Positions 6,327 to 14,568 are shown, numbered from the stretch's first letter. The stretch: 20,766 nt of DNA from Allobutyricicoccus pentlandensis (GCA_904398645.1 CAJFPH010000010.1:1-20766); one strand, 5' to 3'. Numbers and translations: made by a program. Notes: generated from the sequence alone by a model not told the origin.

Positions 6327-8240
6327 ATGGGTAAAATCATAGGAATTGACCTTGGTACTACAAACTCTTGCGTAGCCGTTATGGAAGGCGGCGAACCCGT
6401 TGTTATAGCAAACGCCGAAGGTGCGCGTACAACGCCGTCTGTTGTGGCGTTTACAAAGACCGGCGAGCGTATGGTCGGCCAGGTTGCAAAGCGTCAGGCC
6501 ATCACCAATCCGGAGCGTACCATCATCTCCATTAAGCGTGAGATGGGTTCCAACTACCGTGTGAATATCGACGATAAAAGTTATTCTCCTCAGGAAATCT
6601 CTGCCATGATCCTGCAAAAGCTTGCTGCCGACGCTTCCGCCTATCTCGGCGAGACAGTCACCCAGGCCGTTATTACCGTCCCTGCCTATTTTACGGACTC
6701 CCAACGCCAGGCTACAAAGGACGCCGGTAAAATTGCAGGACTCGAGGTTCTGCGTATCATCAATGAACCGACGGCTGCAGCACTTGCTTACGGCGTTGAT
6801 AAAGAGCACGATCAGAAAATCATGGTTTATGACCTGGGCGGCGGCACATTTGATGTCTCCATCCTTGAGATTGGCGACGGTGTTTTGGAAGTGCTTGCCA
6901 CTGCCGGTAACAACCGTCTCGGCGGCGACGACTTCGACGAGCGTGTCATGAATTGGATTGCAAATGAATTTAAGCGTGAAAACGGCGTGGACCTGCGTTC
7001 CGACCGTATGGCAATGCAGCGTCTGAAAGAGGCCGCCGAAAAGGCAAAAATTGAACTTTCCGGTATGACCTCCACCGCCATCAACCTGCCCTATATTTAT
7101 GCCGATGCAAATGGCCCGAAACATTTGGAGCTCACCCTTACCCGTGCCAAGTTTAATGAACTGACTGCGGATCTTGTTGAAAATACCATGGCTCCTGTCC
7201 GCCGTGCCATGAGCGACGCAGGCCTTACTCCGAACGATCTGGCAAAGGTTCTTCTCGTCGGCGGTTCTTCCCGTATTCCCGCCGTGCAGGAGGCTGTCCG
7301 TAAGTTTACCGGTAAGGAGCCCTTTAAAGGCATTAACCCGGATGAGTGCGTCGCGGTCGGCGCCGCTATCCAGGGCGGTGTCCTTGGCGGCGAAGTGAAG
7401 GACGTTCTATTACTTGATGTTACCCCTCTGTCCCTCGGTATTGAGACGCTCGGCGGCGTTTTTACGAAGCTTATCGAGCGTAACACGACTATCCCCACCA
7501 AGAAGAGCCAGGTTTTCTCCACGGCCGCTGACGGACAGCGCAGCGTAGAAGTCCATGTTCTGCAGGGAGAACGTGAGATGGCCAGCTATAACAAAACACT
7601 CGGCCGTTTCACACTCGACGGGATTGCACCGGCGCCCCGTGGCGTGCCGCAAATTGAGGTCACGTTCGATATCGACGCAAACGGTATTGTAAATGTCTCG
7701 GCAAAGGATCTCGGCACCGGAAAAGAACAGAAGATTACGATTACCGCTTCTTCAAACCTTTCTCAGGAGGAGATTGAGCGTGCCGTAAAAGATGCGGAGC
7801 GTTTTGCCGCAGAGGACAAAAAGCATCGTGAGGAAACCGACATTAAAAATCATGCCGATCAGCTCATTTACCAGACGGAGAAGCTTTTCCAGGATGCCGG
7901 CGATAAGCTGACAGATGCGGATAAGCAGCCAGTTCAAGCCGCGCTCGACTCGCTGAAAAACATCGTCTCCGGTACGGACTTTGCAGCAATTAAGCAGCAG
8001 ACGGAAGACCTGGAGAAGAAGCTTTATGAAGTCTCTTCAAAGCTTTATCAGCAGTCCGCGCCGCAGGGTAATCCGGGCGATTATGCCGGATATGACCAGA
8101 ATGCCGCAGGCGGCGGTCAGGGGCAGGATTATGCCGGTTACGGTCAGCCAGGTGCAAACGGTGCGCCAAACGGCGGTAATCAGGGATTCTATGACGCAGA
8201 CTATACGGTAGTCGACGACGACGATAATTCGAAAAAATAA
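6327..8240 (+). CDS. dnaK: Chaperone protein DnaK (Hsp70)
   Basis: A 637-residue ATP-dependent Hsp70 chaperone. The nucleotide-binding domain carries 'GIDLGTTNSC' (about residues 5-14), 'VYDLGGGTFDVSIL' (about 170) and 'LLVGGSSRIPAVQ' (about 310). The linker 'DVLLLDVTPLSLGIE' (about 360) leads into the substrate-binding domain and helical lid. The last 60 residues are a Gly/Gln/Tyr/Asn-rich disordered tail with two DYAGY repeats, ending in an acidic, Lys-capped terminus. I start it at ATG 6327, where AAAGGAG lies 8 nt upstream and the conserved N-terminus begins. An in-frame ATG at 6258 would add 23 unrelated residues and overlap grpE. It acts with GrpE and DnaJ encoded on either side. Confidence 0.98.
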   Translation: MGKIIGIDLGTTNSCVAVMEGGEPVVIANAEGARTTPSVVAFTKTGERMVGQVAKRQAITNPERTIISIKREMGSNYRVNIDDKSYSPQEISAMILQKLAADASAYLGETVTQAVITVPAYFTDSQRQATKDAGKIAGLEVLRIINEPTAAALAYGVDKEHDQKIMVYDLGGGTFDVSILEIGDGVLEVLATAGNNRLGGDDFDERVMNWIANEFKRENGVDLRSDRMAMQRLKEAAEKAKIELSGMTSTAINLPYIYADANGPKHLELTLTRAKFNELTADLVENTMAPVRRAMSDAGLTPNDLAKVLLVGGSSRIPAVQEAVRKFTGKEPFKGINPDECVAVGAAIQGGVLGGEVKDVLLLDVTPLSLGIETLGGVFTKLIERNTTIPTKKSQVFSTAADGQRSVEVHVLQGEREMASYNKTLGRFTLDGIAPAPRGVPQIEVTFDIDANGIVNVSAKDLGTGKEQKITITASSNLSQEEIERAVKDAERFAAEDKKHREETDIKNHADQLIYQTEKLFQDAGDKLTDADKQPVQAALDSLKNIVSGTDFAAIKQQTEDLEKKLYEVSSKLYQQSAPQGNPGDYAGYDQNAAGGGQGQDYAGYGQPGANGAPNGGNQGFYDADYTVVDDDDNSKK

Positions 8241-8297
8241 GCTTGTCTTTGTGGGGCGCGGCTCCGCCGCGTCCCGCCTCTCCTTATCAATGGTCTC

Positions 8298-8320
8298 AAA
8301 TCCCGCTCATGGCGGGATTT
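8298..8320. repeat. Palindromic repeat copy 1 (AAATCCCGC/GCGGGATTT)
   Basis: A 9-bp perfect stem with a 5-nt loop (TCATG), followed by only four T residues in total. The same arms recur at 8481-8503 with a different loop. It could be a weak terminator or a short interspersed palindrome. Confidence 0.65.
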
Positions 8321-8480
8321 TGGCCTGTTCGTTACGCAGACAGCGGCTTCCTTTTTACGCCGGAAAGTATGACGGCTTTTCCTATGGCTTGGGGAAAGCC
8401 TTGAGAGGCAAATGATACCGGCACAATTGCTGGGCGGGATGCAGTGTCTCTGCATTCTGTATCAATTTTTTGAAAATCTG

Positions 8481-8505
8481 AAATCCCGCCGCAAGCGGGA
8501 TTTTT
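8481..8505 (+). terminator. Palindromic repeat copy 2 / possible attenuator before dnaJ
   Basis: The same 9-bp arms as copy 1 (8481-8489 and 8495-8503) with loop CGCAA, followed by a run of five T (8501-8505). By structure this is an intrinsic terminator placed just before the dnaJ ribosome binding site. It would allow only partial read-through, or it may occlude translation. Confidence 0.55.
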
Positions 8506-8519
8506 CAGGAGGATAATCC

Positions 8520-9686
8520 ATGGCGGATAAACGAGACTATTATGAAATATTAGGCGTCGAACGTTCCGCGACCGAGGATGCCATTAAAAAGGCATACCGT
8601 GGGCTTGCCAAACAATATCATCCCGACCTGCACCCCGGCGATAAAGAGGCCGAAACAAAGTTTAAAGAAATTAATGAGGCTTATGAGGTGCTTTCCGACG
8701 CCGATAAACGTGCAAAATATGACCGCTTTGGTTTTGCCGGTGTTGATCCAAACTATGCGGCAAATGAGGGTGGATTCAACAGCGGAGGCTTCGGCGGCTT
8801 TGGAGGTGGATTCCAGGACTTCGATCTGGGCAGCATTTTCGACAGCTTCTTTGGCGGCGGGGCGGCAAGTCAGTCCGCGCGCCGCAATGCGCCGCAGAAG
8901 GGTGACAATCTCCGCGCCAATCTTGTACTTACGTTTGAAGAAGCCGCTTTCGGCTGTAAAAAAACCATAGAAATTAACCGGATTGAGGCCTGTGAAGAGT
9001 GTAAGGGCACCGGTGCGGCAAAGGGTACATCGGTGGAAACCTGTAGTGTCTGTAAAGGGACCGGTACCGTGCGCACTACGCAGCGTACCCCCCTTGGTAC
9101 ATTTGCCAGCACTTCGCCCTGTAATGCCTGCCACGGCACCGGTAAGATTATTAAAACGCCGTGCGCTGCCTGTCACGGTGCAGGCACTGTGCGCAGACGC
9201 CGGAAAATTGAGGTTACTTTCCCGGCCGGTATTGATGACGGGCAAACCATTTCATTGCGCGGTCAGGGTAATGCCGGACATAACGGCGGTCCGGCCGGCG
9301 ATCTTTATGCAACGGTCAGCATCCGTCCGCATGCTATTTTTACGCGAAACGGACCCGATGTGTTGTGTGAGATTCCAATTTCCTTTGCAGAAGCCGCCCT
9401 TGGCGCAGAATTGGAAGTTGCCACCATTGACGGTAAAGTGAAGTATACCATCCCGGAGGGCACGCAGACCGGCACGACGTTCCGTTTACGTGGGAAGGGA
9501 ATCCCCATTTTAAACGGCAAGGGACGCGGCGACCATTATGTTACGGTCAATGTGGAAGTGCCCCGCAATCTCTCCAAGCGTCAGAAAGAGTTGCTGCGGG
9601 AGTTTGCAGGAGAATTGAAGCCGGAAAACCACACGCCGGAAAACCGTAGCTTTTTCTCAAAATTAAAAGACTTTTTTGAAGGATAA
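8520..9686 (+). CDS. dnaJ: Chaperone protein DnaJ (Hsp40, type I)
   Basis: A 388-residue cochaperone that delivers unfolded clients to DnaK and stimulates its ATPase. The J domain (about residues 1-70) has the catalytic HPD at 34-36. A Gly/Phe-rich stretch follows (about 78-115). Four zinc-finger repeats CEECKGTG, CSVCKGTG, CNACHGTG and CAACHGAG lie between about 148 and 215. The C-terminal substrate-binding domains follow, with 'LRGQG', 'GDLYATVSIRPH', 'LRGKG' and 'GDHYVTV'. All hallmarks of a complete type I DnaJ are present. AGGAGG precedes ATG 8520. It is the last gene of the CIRCE operon but is separated from dnaK by a structured 279-nt gap, so its level may be set separately. Confidence 0.97.
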   Translation: MADKRDYYEILGVERSATEDAIKKAYRGLAKQYHPDLHPGDKEAETKFKEINEAYEVLSDADKRAKYDRFGFAGVDPNYAANEGGFNSGGFGGFGGGFQDFDLGSIFDSFFGGGAASQSARRNAPQKGDNLRANLVLTFEEAAFGCKKTIEINRIEACEECKGTGAAKGTSVETCSVCKGTGTVRTTQRTPLGTFASTSPCNACHGTGKIIKTPCAACHGAGTVRRRRKIEVTFPAGIDDGQTISLRGQGNAGHNGGPAGDLYATVSIRPHAIFTRNGPDVLCEIPISFAEAALGAELEVATIDGKVKYTIPEGTQTGTTFRLRGKGIPILNGKGRGDHYVTVNVEVPRNLSKRQKELLREFAGELKPENHTPENRSFFSKLKDFFEG

Positions 9687-9696
9687 CTATACAAAG

Positions 9697-9728
9697 CCCG
9701 GTGGGGAAATTTCCCACCGGGTCTTTTT
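9697..9728 (+). terminator. Terminator of the heat-shock operon
   Basis: Arms CCCGGTGGG (9697-9705) and CCCACCGGG (9713-9721) make a 9-bp perfect stem with a 7-nt loop, followed by TCTTTTT. It lies 10 nt after dnaJ and just past the end of the convergent acetyltransferase gene. On the minus strand the downstream sequence has only a weak T run, so it mainly serves dnaJ. Confidence 0.9.
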
Positions 9729-10129
9729 CATTCTGGTTGGTATAGCTCTTTTTGTCCGCAGAGCATCGTATAGAACCCAAACTTCTCATAAAAACTGCGT
9801 AGAGATTCTTCTCCATAGACAACACTGACCATGTATATACCATGGCTGCGCAAAACATCGAGCACAAGATCCATAAGATGCGTGCCAATGCCCCGCCGCT
9901 GGTAATCCGGCGCAACCATAAGATCTTGGACATATGCATCTGTGACGCCATTACTGACAACGCAGAGCCAGCCCACAAGTCGGTTTTCGTCATAGCAGGC
10001 AGCAGAAAAGTAGTTCTGTAGCTTTGAATTGGAATATTCCCGCTTCATCTCCGGCCAACCGACGCTACACCGTAACGCTGTAATAGCAGCCACATCATCC
10101 CGAGAAGGACATCGGTACACAAGCGCCAT
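9728..10129 (-). CDS. GNAT-family N-acetyltransferase
   Basis: A 133-residue cytoplasmic acetyltransferase that would move an acetyl group from acetyl-CoA to an amine. The signature motif A is 'DLMVAPDYQRRGIGTHLM', with Q-RR-G-x-G contacting the CoA pyrophosphate. The later 'SLRSFYEKFGF' is the usual motif B ending. I start it at ATG 10129, with AAGGGG upstream; a TTG two codons earlier (10135) is also possible. It begins 15 nt after the aldo/keto reductase-like gene and is likely co-transcribed with it. It converges on dnaJ. The substrate cannot be read from the sequence. Confidence 0.88.
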   Translation of the reverse strand: MALVYRCPSRDDVAAITALRCSVGWPEMKREYSNSKLQNYFSAACYDENRLVGWLCVVSNGVTDAYVQDLMVAPDYQRRGIGTHLMDLVLDVLRSHGIYMVSVVYGEESLRSFYEKFGFYTMLCGQKELYQPE

Positions 10130-10144
10130 CACCAATTCCCCTTC

Positions 10145-11296
10145 CTACTTTCCAAATACCTCCGCTGCCTCGTGCATACGGTTGATCACATCGACGCCAA
10201 ACGGGCAGCGCTCCTCACAAGCGCCGCATGCCAGACAGTCGCCCGCATGCGCGTCAAGCGCCGCATATCGTGCACGTACGGCATCCTGCGCCGCCATACC
10301 AGTACGCAAGGTATCCAGGCACTTATTGACCGATGCGACGTCAATGCCCACCGGACACGGATGGCAATGATTACAATATACGCACTGATGTGTGCTGCTG
10401 AATTGCTCGGTACCGGCAAGCGCCTCGGCGTAATCTCTTTCCTGCGCTGAAGCCCCCTCGTATGCCAATGCTGTCTGCACTTCCTCCGGCGTTTGACAGC
10501 CAATCAGCGCGGACGCCACGGCAGGTCGAGACAACGCATAATGAATCAGCTGCGCAGGAGTAAACGCACGGCCAAACGGTGAAAGGCCGGGATTGAAGAG
10601 AAAGCCTGCGCCAAAGGTCTTCATGACCGTGATACCCACGCCGTTTGCCAGACACGCCTCATAAAGTGCCGCACGGCGTGGATTGATGCCGGAAAGTTCG
10701 TTGCGCAGCCAGGTATCTGTCACGAAATAGCTGTCGATATTCGTGTCTTCCGGTAACAGATCATAGGCAGGATTCACGGAAAACATAAGTACATCAAGCC
10801 ATCCCGCTTCCACGGCGCGGCGTGCCGTTACCGGGTCATGGCTCGACATGCCGATCGCACGGATTACGCCCTGTTCCTTCAGCCGTCTGGCGTACGCAAG
10901 CACCGGACCGTTTTCCACAATATCCAGGTCGTCAAGCGTATCAACAAAGTGAATCATACCTATATCTATATAGTCTGTTTCAAGCCGCTGCAGAAAATCT
11001 GCGATAAAGGTCTGGCAAAGGTCAATGTCGCGCGAGCGCTCATACTGTCCATCGCGCCAAATAGAACCGATATGTCCCTGTAAGATCACCTTGTCGCGGC
11101 GTCCACGAAGCGCCGCGCCGATATCGGTTCGAACCTGCGGTTCCGACATGAACACATCCAAAACATTCACACCGCCATCCAATGCGGCATGGACAACACG
11201 TTCCACCGTCTCTCTCGATTTGCCCTGTAAGTGCTCACACCCAAGTCCAACCTCTGAAACGGACATTCCTGTCTTTCCCAACGCGCGATACTCCAT
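10145..11296 (-). CDS. Aldo/keto reductase-like protein with two C-terminal [4Fe-4S] motifs
   Basis: A 383-residue protein with an aldo/keto reductase barrel (about 1-285) and a ferredoxin-like tail. The barrel opens with 'MEYRALGKTGMSVSEVGLGC'. The catalytic Asp is kept (D47) and the catalytic His is kept (H116 in 'MIHFVD'). The residue five after D47, normally Tyr, is Glu (E52), and the strand usually ending in the catalytic Lys reads 'ILQGH' (H75). The tail has C305-x2-C308-x2-C311-x2-C314-P and C354-x2-C357-x2-C360-x3-C364-P, each suited to one [4Fe-4S] cluster. It therefore resembles the Fe-S aldo/keto reductases of anaerobes but probably does not do standard carbonyl reduction. AGGAGGGG precedes ATG 11296. 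It is upstream of, and likely co-transcribed with, a GNAT gene. Confidence 0.88.
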   Translation of the reverse strand: MEYRALGKTGMSVSEVGLGCEHLQGKSRETVERVVHAALDGGVNVLDVFMSEPQVRTDIGAALRGRRDKVILQGHIGSIWRDGQYERSRDIDLCQTFIADFLQRLETDYIDIGMIHFVDTLDDLDIVENGPVLAYARRLKEQGVIRAIGMSSHDPVTARRAVEAGWLDVLMFSVNPAYDLLPEDTNIDSYFVTDTWLRNELSGINPRRAALYEACLANGVGITVMKTFGAGFLFNPGLSPFGRAFTPAQLIHYALSRPAVASALIGCQTPEEVQTALAYEGASAQERDYAEALAGTEQFSSTHQCVYCNHCHPCPVGIDVASVNKCLDTLRTGMAAQDAVRARYAALDAHAGDCLACGACEERCPFGVDVINRMHEAAEVFGK

Positions 11297-11331
11297 ATGC
11301 CCCTCCTGAAATCATGTCATATAATAGAACA

Positions 11332-11359
11332 ATTGTATCATAGTAACGGCAAAAAGCAA
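11332..11359 (-). promoter_or_regulatory. Promoter of the aldo/keto reductase-GNAT pair
   Basis: On the minus strand, a -35 TTGCTT (11354-11359), a 16-bp spacer and an extended -10 TGaTACAAT (box 11332-11337) lie 35 nt before the start codon. Confidence 0.6.
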
Positions 11360-11447
11360 GTCTTTTTTCACCACAGAGAACAACCCGTTGCCGGATGAGC
11401 GCAAAAACAACGGATGAATTGAAAAGATTGGCAGGACAATACATCAT

Positions 11448-11493
11448 AAACAGCCGCCCGTTTTACAAAATCCCGTAAAACAGGCGGCTGTTT
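11448..11493 (-). terminator. Probable terminator after the glycosidase-like gene
   Basis: A long interrupted stem: AAACAGCCGCC (11448-11458) pairs with GGCGGCTGTTT (11483-11493), and after one mismatch GTTTTAC (11460-11466) pairs with GTAAAAC (11475-11481), with an 8-nt loop. It starts 15 nt past the stop codon of the leftward gene. The T run after it is short (TTTATG on the minus strand), so termination strength is uncertain. Confidence 0.6.
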
Positions 11494-11508
11494 CCTTATG
11501 ACATAGCC

Positions 11509-13653
11509 TTACTTCCAGTACGACGCATAAATATCATTTCGGGCACGGCGTTCTTCCAACGGCAGCGCCTCAGCGTCCTCAATTTCATAAACGCCGAACG
11601 TATCATAGAGGCGTGAAATCGGATCAACCTGAACGTAGGTACACCATGGCAGCCAGTGATATTGACCTTGATACTCCTGCGTATACAAGCTGCCGCTTTC
11701 GTGAGACATTCCGGGGAAAGCGTAGCCGCAGGAGCCGTCATAATCCGTGCACTGCTTGGAATTGTGATGAATAAAGCGGGCAAAATGGAGATAATGGCGG
11801 TCATCGGTCAGGAGGTAAAGCCGGTAATAGAGATATGGGCAGGACGCCATATAGACATCGGCGCCGGAATGACCCGTAGCGATCAGACTTTGCCCGGATA
11901 TATTTCTCTTTGCAAGTGGGTTTGCCGGATACGGCATATGTACCGGGAACGACCACGCGTAGGTCCAGGTTTCCACGTAGTCCGCCGCATCACAAGCCGC
12001 CTTTAGCCATCTTTCTTCTTTGGTCAAATCATAAAGCGCCAAATAGGCAAAGATTGCGTAGATTCCAGACTCTTTGTCATAAATATCCGAGTTGTCGCAA
12101 GTGCCTCCGCGGTACTCCAGATACCGTGTAATATGCGCAAGGCTCCACACACCGGCCTTTTGCGCGGCATCCCGATACGTGTCCTCATCCGTCACCAAAT
12201 AAAGCTGTACCAAGAAGCGGATCACATTGCTCGTATTCGCCTTGGACTCCATCAGCATCTTGCCCTCTGCATCATAGGAACGGTACCAGCTGCCGTCTTC
12301 ATTCTGTGCGCGAGCCAGCCAGTCCGCAACCGTTCTGCAATAAGCAAGCCAATCCGGGTGATCCTCTCCGTGCTTCTTTTCAAACACATAGGCATCCAGT
12401 ATGCCTTCCATACCGTCACCAATCATGCGGATCCAGAAGGGGCGGTCCTCAAAGGTGTGCAGGCCCGGATTATACCAGATGTGAGGCGCGCCCCACTCGG
12501 TCAGCGAATGATCCACCCAGAACTGTATGACGTTTCGGCCCTTGTCCTGCGCCTCCTGATCATCATAGAGTGTACCGTAACGCAGGAGCTGGTATCCAAT
12601 ATTGGGCTGCTGTCCGACAAAACCAAACTGGTATGCCACCTTCATCGGTTCCCCGCTCGGCAGCATACTGGCAAATGGCAGTCCCCAACTTCCCTCATAG
12701 CAATTTGTCTGATCCCGCAGCGTCAGCATGGCGTTTTTATAGAGCAGTTCATTGTCCAGCGGCACAACCGGTTCATTGATCCGTTCATACACACTGCGCC
12801 ATAGCGTCTTCATCATCGTGGCAAAATCCTGACAGTTCATGAAATCAAGGGAAACGGCATAGCAGTCCCCTCCATTTTTTCGGACAGGGTGATATTCATT
12901 GCTGTAAATATGCTCAAGCGGGAAGCCATCCGGCAATTTTCTGGTGGAAGTTCCGCGTGCGCCGGGATAAATATAGTCCAGAGACACTGCGCCCGCCGTA
13001 CTAACGCCGATGCTGCCAAACGTAATGTGTTCGTCGACCATCAGATCATGAAGCCTTGTCGTTATATCGCGCAGGCCCATATCCGCACGGAGACGGGAAA
13101 TGCATGCCACGTCATGAGCGCTGATATCCTGAGCGGCAAACATGGGCAGCGCATACTGCGTCTCGTACATCCAGTGATACTGGATTTCCTTATGATACCC
13201 GATAAAATGCGGCGGCACAAATTCATTTTGCTGATACCATGCGCCCGGAGCAAAACAATTGATATCATACAGCGACCGTGCGTTTGGAAGCACCAAATAT
13301 ATTTTGGTAGCAAACCCCGTATCCGCCGAAACAGCTTCTTCTATGCTGACAGTCCTCTGTACGTAAAACCCATTTTCCGCGCCAGGCGTATATATGTCTG
13401 TCACAACAAAAATGCTTCCGGCCGCCGTTTTCACACGACCCTGCGCTTTGACGCCGTTTCCGTCTTCCTCCACATGCATATAGGAGGCAGCATAGGTCTC
13501 AGGTGCGGTAGTTTTACTTTTGATAAACAGATAGCAGGGAGCCTCATTTATAAAAACAGGACCTTCTTTTCCCTCCTGTAAGACATACAAACCATAGCCT
13601 TCCTTCATTTTCTGGAAAAGCAGGCGGTAACCGCCTGACTGAAGCATTGTCAT
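11509..13653 (-). CDS. Uncharacterised six-hairpin glycosidase-like protein (714 aa)
   Basis: I do not recognise a characterised family. The protein is large (714 residues) with no signal peptide or membrane segment, so it should be cytosolic. Residues of about 1-290 look like beta-rich sandwich sequence. From about 300 to the end there are repeated helical hairpins with aromatic and acidic loops, such as 'YEGSWGLPFA', 'NEDGSWYRSYDAEG' and 'DKESGIYAIFAYLALYDLT', which suggests an (alpha/alpha)6 toroid as in six-hairpin glycosidases and some lyases or epimerases. The catalytic residues are not identifiable by eye. AAAGGAG precedes ATG 13653. It lies 74 bp downstream of the SDR gene on the same strand, with a terminator between, and next to a transketolase operon. 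A role in processing an imported oligosaccharide or glycoside is an inference from fold and neighbours. Confidence 0.75.
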   Translation of the reverse strand: MTMLQSGGYRLLFQKMKEGYGLYVLQEGKEGPVFINEAPCYLFIKSKTTAPETYAASYMHVEEDGNGVKAQGRVKTAAGSIFVVTDIYTPGAENGFYVQRTVSIEEAVSADTGFATKIYLVLPNARSLYDINCFAPGAWYQQNEFVPPHFIGYHKEIQYHWMYETQYALPMFAAQDISAHDVACISRLRADMGLRDITTRLHDLMVDEHITFGSIGVSTAGAVSLDYIYPGARGTSTRKLPDGFPLEHIYSNEYHPVRKNGGDCYAVSLDFMNCQDFATMMKTLWRSVYERINEPVVPLDNELLYKNAMLTLRDQTNCYEGSWGLPFASMLPSGEPMKVAYQFGFVGQQPNIGYQLLRYGTLYDDQEAQDKGRNVIQFWVDHSLTEWGAPHIWYNPGLHTFEDRPFWIRMIGDGMEGILDAYVFEKKHGEDHPDWLAYCRTVADWLARAQNEDGSWYRSYDAEGKMLMESKANTSNVIRFLVQLYLVTDEDTYRDAAQKAGVWSLAHITRYLEYRGGTCDNSDIYDKESGIYAIFAYLALYDLTKEERWLKAACDAADYVETWTYAWSFPVHMPYPANPLAKRNISGQSLIATGHSGADVYMASCPYLYYRLYLLTDDRHYLHFARFIHHNSKQCTDYDGSCGYAFPGMSHESGSLYTQEYQGQYHWLPWCTYVQVDPISRLYDTFGVYEIEDAEALPLEERRARNDIYASYWK

Positions 13654-13685
13654 GTTTGATCTCCTTTCTCATTTCCTCACGTAGC

Positions 13686-13711
13686 AAAAAAAGATGGAGA
13701 TCCATCTTTTT
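13686..13711 (-). terminator. Terminator between the SDR and glycosidase-like genes
   Basis: A perfect 10-bp stem (13688-13697 and 13702-13711) with loop AGAT is followed on the minus strand by seven T in all. It sits 16 nt past the SDR stop codon and before the glycosidase-like gene, so expression of that gene depends on read-through or on a promoter I could not identify in the 74-bp gap. Confidence 0.8.
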
Positions 13712-13727
13712 CGCAGTCAGCTAAATC

Positions 13728-14537
13728 TTAATAGTTCGTATCGTAATCCCAGGGAGTACCGCCAGCCAGGCAACCGCCGTCAATATGAATCATCATACCA
13801 GACATATAGCTCGACGCTTCGGAGGCCAGCATCACGACAACACCGACAAGCTCGTCCGGCGTGCCGGGACGCTGCATGGCAATCCGCTCACGCAGATACT
13901 GCGCGCGAGACGGCGTTTCCCAAGTCACAGTAGTCAGTGCGGTCAATATGTGGCCGGGCGCAATGGCATTGGCGCGAATACCGAATTTTGCCCATTCAAT
14001 TGCTTCAGACCTGGTCAGTGCCGTTAATGCGCTCTTTGTGGCTCCGTAAACCGAACAGCCGCCAAGCATCCCAACCGCATTATGGGATGAAACGTTGATA
14101 ATATTCCCATAGTGATGCGGAATCATTTTTTTTACGACTTCCTGCGTCAGGAAAAATGCGCCTTTCAGGTTAATATTCATCAGACGGTCATACGTGGCTT
14201 CGTCATAATCCAGGAAGCCGATACGCTTATTGATACCTGCACAGTTAATCAGCACGTCAAGATGACCGTGCGCCTTGTCAATTTTATCTACAAATTCCGG
14301 GAACGAGGCAAAATCCGTCACGTCCAAACGATAGCCGGTTGCCTTACCGCCCTCACTCCGAATCTCATCCGCGAGTTTCTCCACAGCCTCTTCCGCGATA
14401 TCGCAGAGAATCATTTCTCCGCCTGCACGGGCCAATCCCTTTGCAAGCTCCGCCCCGATGCCTCCGGCCGCGCCGGTAAGTATGACAGTTTTCCCCTCAA
14501 TAGAAAACATTTTCTCTAAATTTTTCCCAATGTCCAC
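13728..14537 (-). CDS. SDR-family NAD(P)-dependent dehydrogenase (sugar/sugar-acid type)
   Basis: A 269-residue classical short-chain dehydrogenase. The cofactor motif TGAAGGIG is at residues 21-28, NCAG at about 98-101, the catalytic Ser at about 150 in 'NVSSHNAVG', and YGATK (Tyr164, Lys168) follows. The closing 'SYMSGMMIHIDGG' is typical. Overall it resembles gluconate 5-dehydrogenase and KduD-type enzymes, which interconvert an alcohol and a ketone on sugars or sugar acids; the exact substrate is unknown. I chose GTG 14535-14537 as the start because AAAGGAGG lies 9 nt upstream. Upstream in-frame codons (to 14684) run through the promoter region and do not look like protein. It is divergent from the transketolase operon and shares its control region, so the two sides are probably co-regulated. 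Confidence 0.9.
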   Translation of the reverse strand: MDIGKNLEKMFSIEGKTVILTGAAGGIGAELAKGLARAGGEMILCDIAEEAVEKLADEIRSEGGKATGYRLDVTDFASFPEFVDKIDKAHGHLDVLINCAGINKRIGFLDYDEATYDRLMNINLKGAFFLTQEVVKKMIPHHYGNIINVSSHNAVGMLGGCSVYGATKSALTALTRSEAIEWAKFGIRANAIAPGHILTALTTVTWETPSRAQYLRERIAMQRPGTPDELVGVVVMLASEASSYMSGMMIHIDGGCLAGGTPWDYDTNY

Positions 14538-14568
14538 GTTTACGAGCCTCCTTTTGTATGGTAATTCT

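Larger units (their letters stand above)
8241..8519 (+). promoter_or_regulatory. Hairpin-rich dnaK-dnaJ intergenic region
   Basis: This 279-nt gap in an otherwise compact operon holds five predicted stem-loops: 8253-8275 (10-bp GC stem), 8298-8320 (AAATCCCGC/GCGGGATTT), 8374-8400 (9-bp stem with one wobble), 8439-8455 (ATGCAG/CTGCAT) and 8481-8503 (again AAATCCCGC/GCGGGATTT, followed by TTTTT). The last ends only a few bases before the dnaJ Shine-Dalgarno AGGAGG (8508-8513). I see no convincing gene or promoter in it. It may attenuate transcription, process the mRNA or lower DnaJ expression relative to DnaK. Confidence 0.6.

Noticed and set aside
6192..7124. Leftward open frame of about 310 codons opposite dnaK and the end of grpE
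   Set aside because: It is an antisense shadow of a highly conserved gene, with low-complexity His/Gly/Asn-rich translation and no sensible ribosome site.
8201..8455. Leftward frame of 84 codons in the dnaK-dnaJ gap
   Set aside because: It overlaps the end of dnaK, is Arg- and Ser-rich without any pattern, and its bases are better explained by hairpins.
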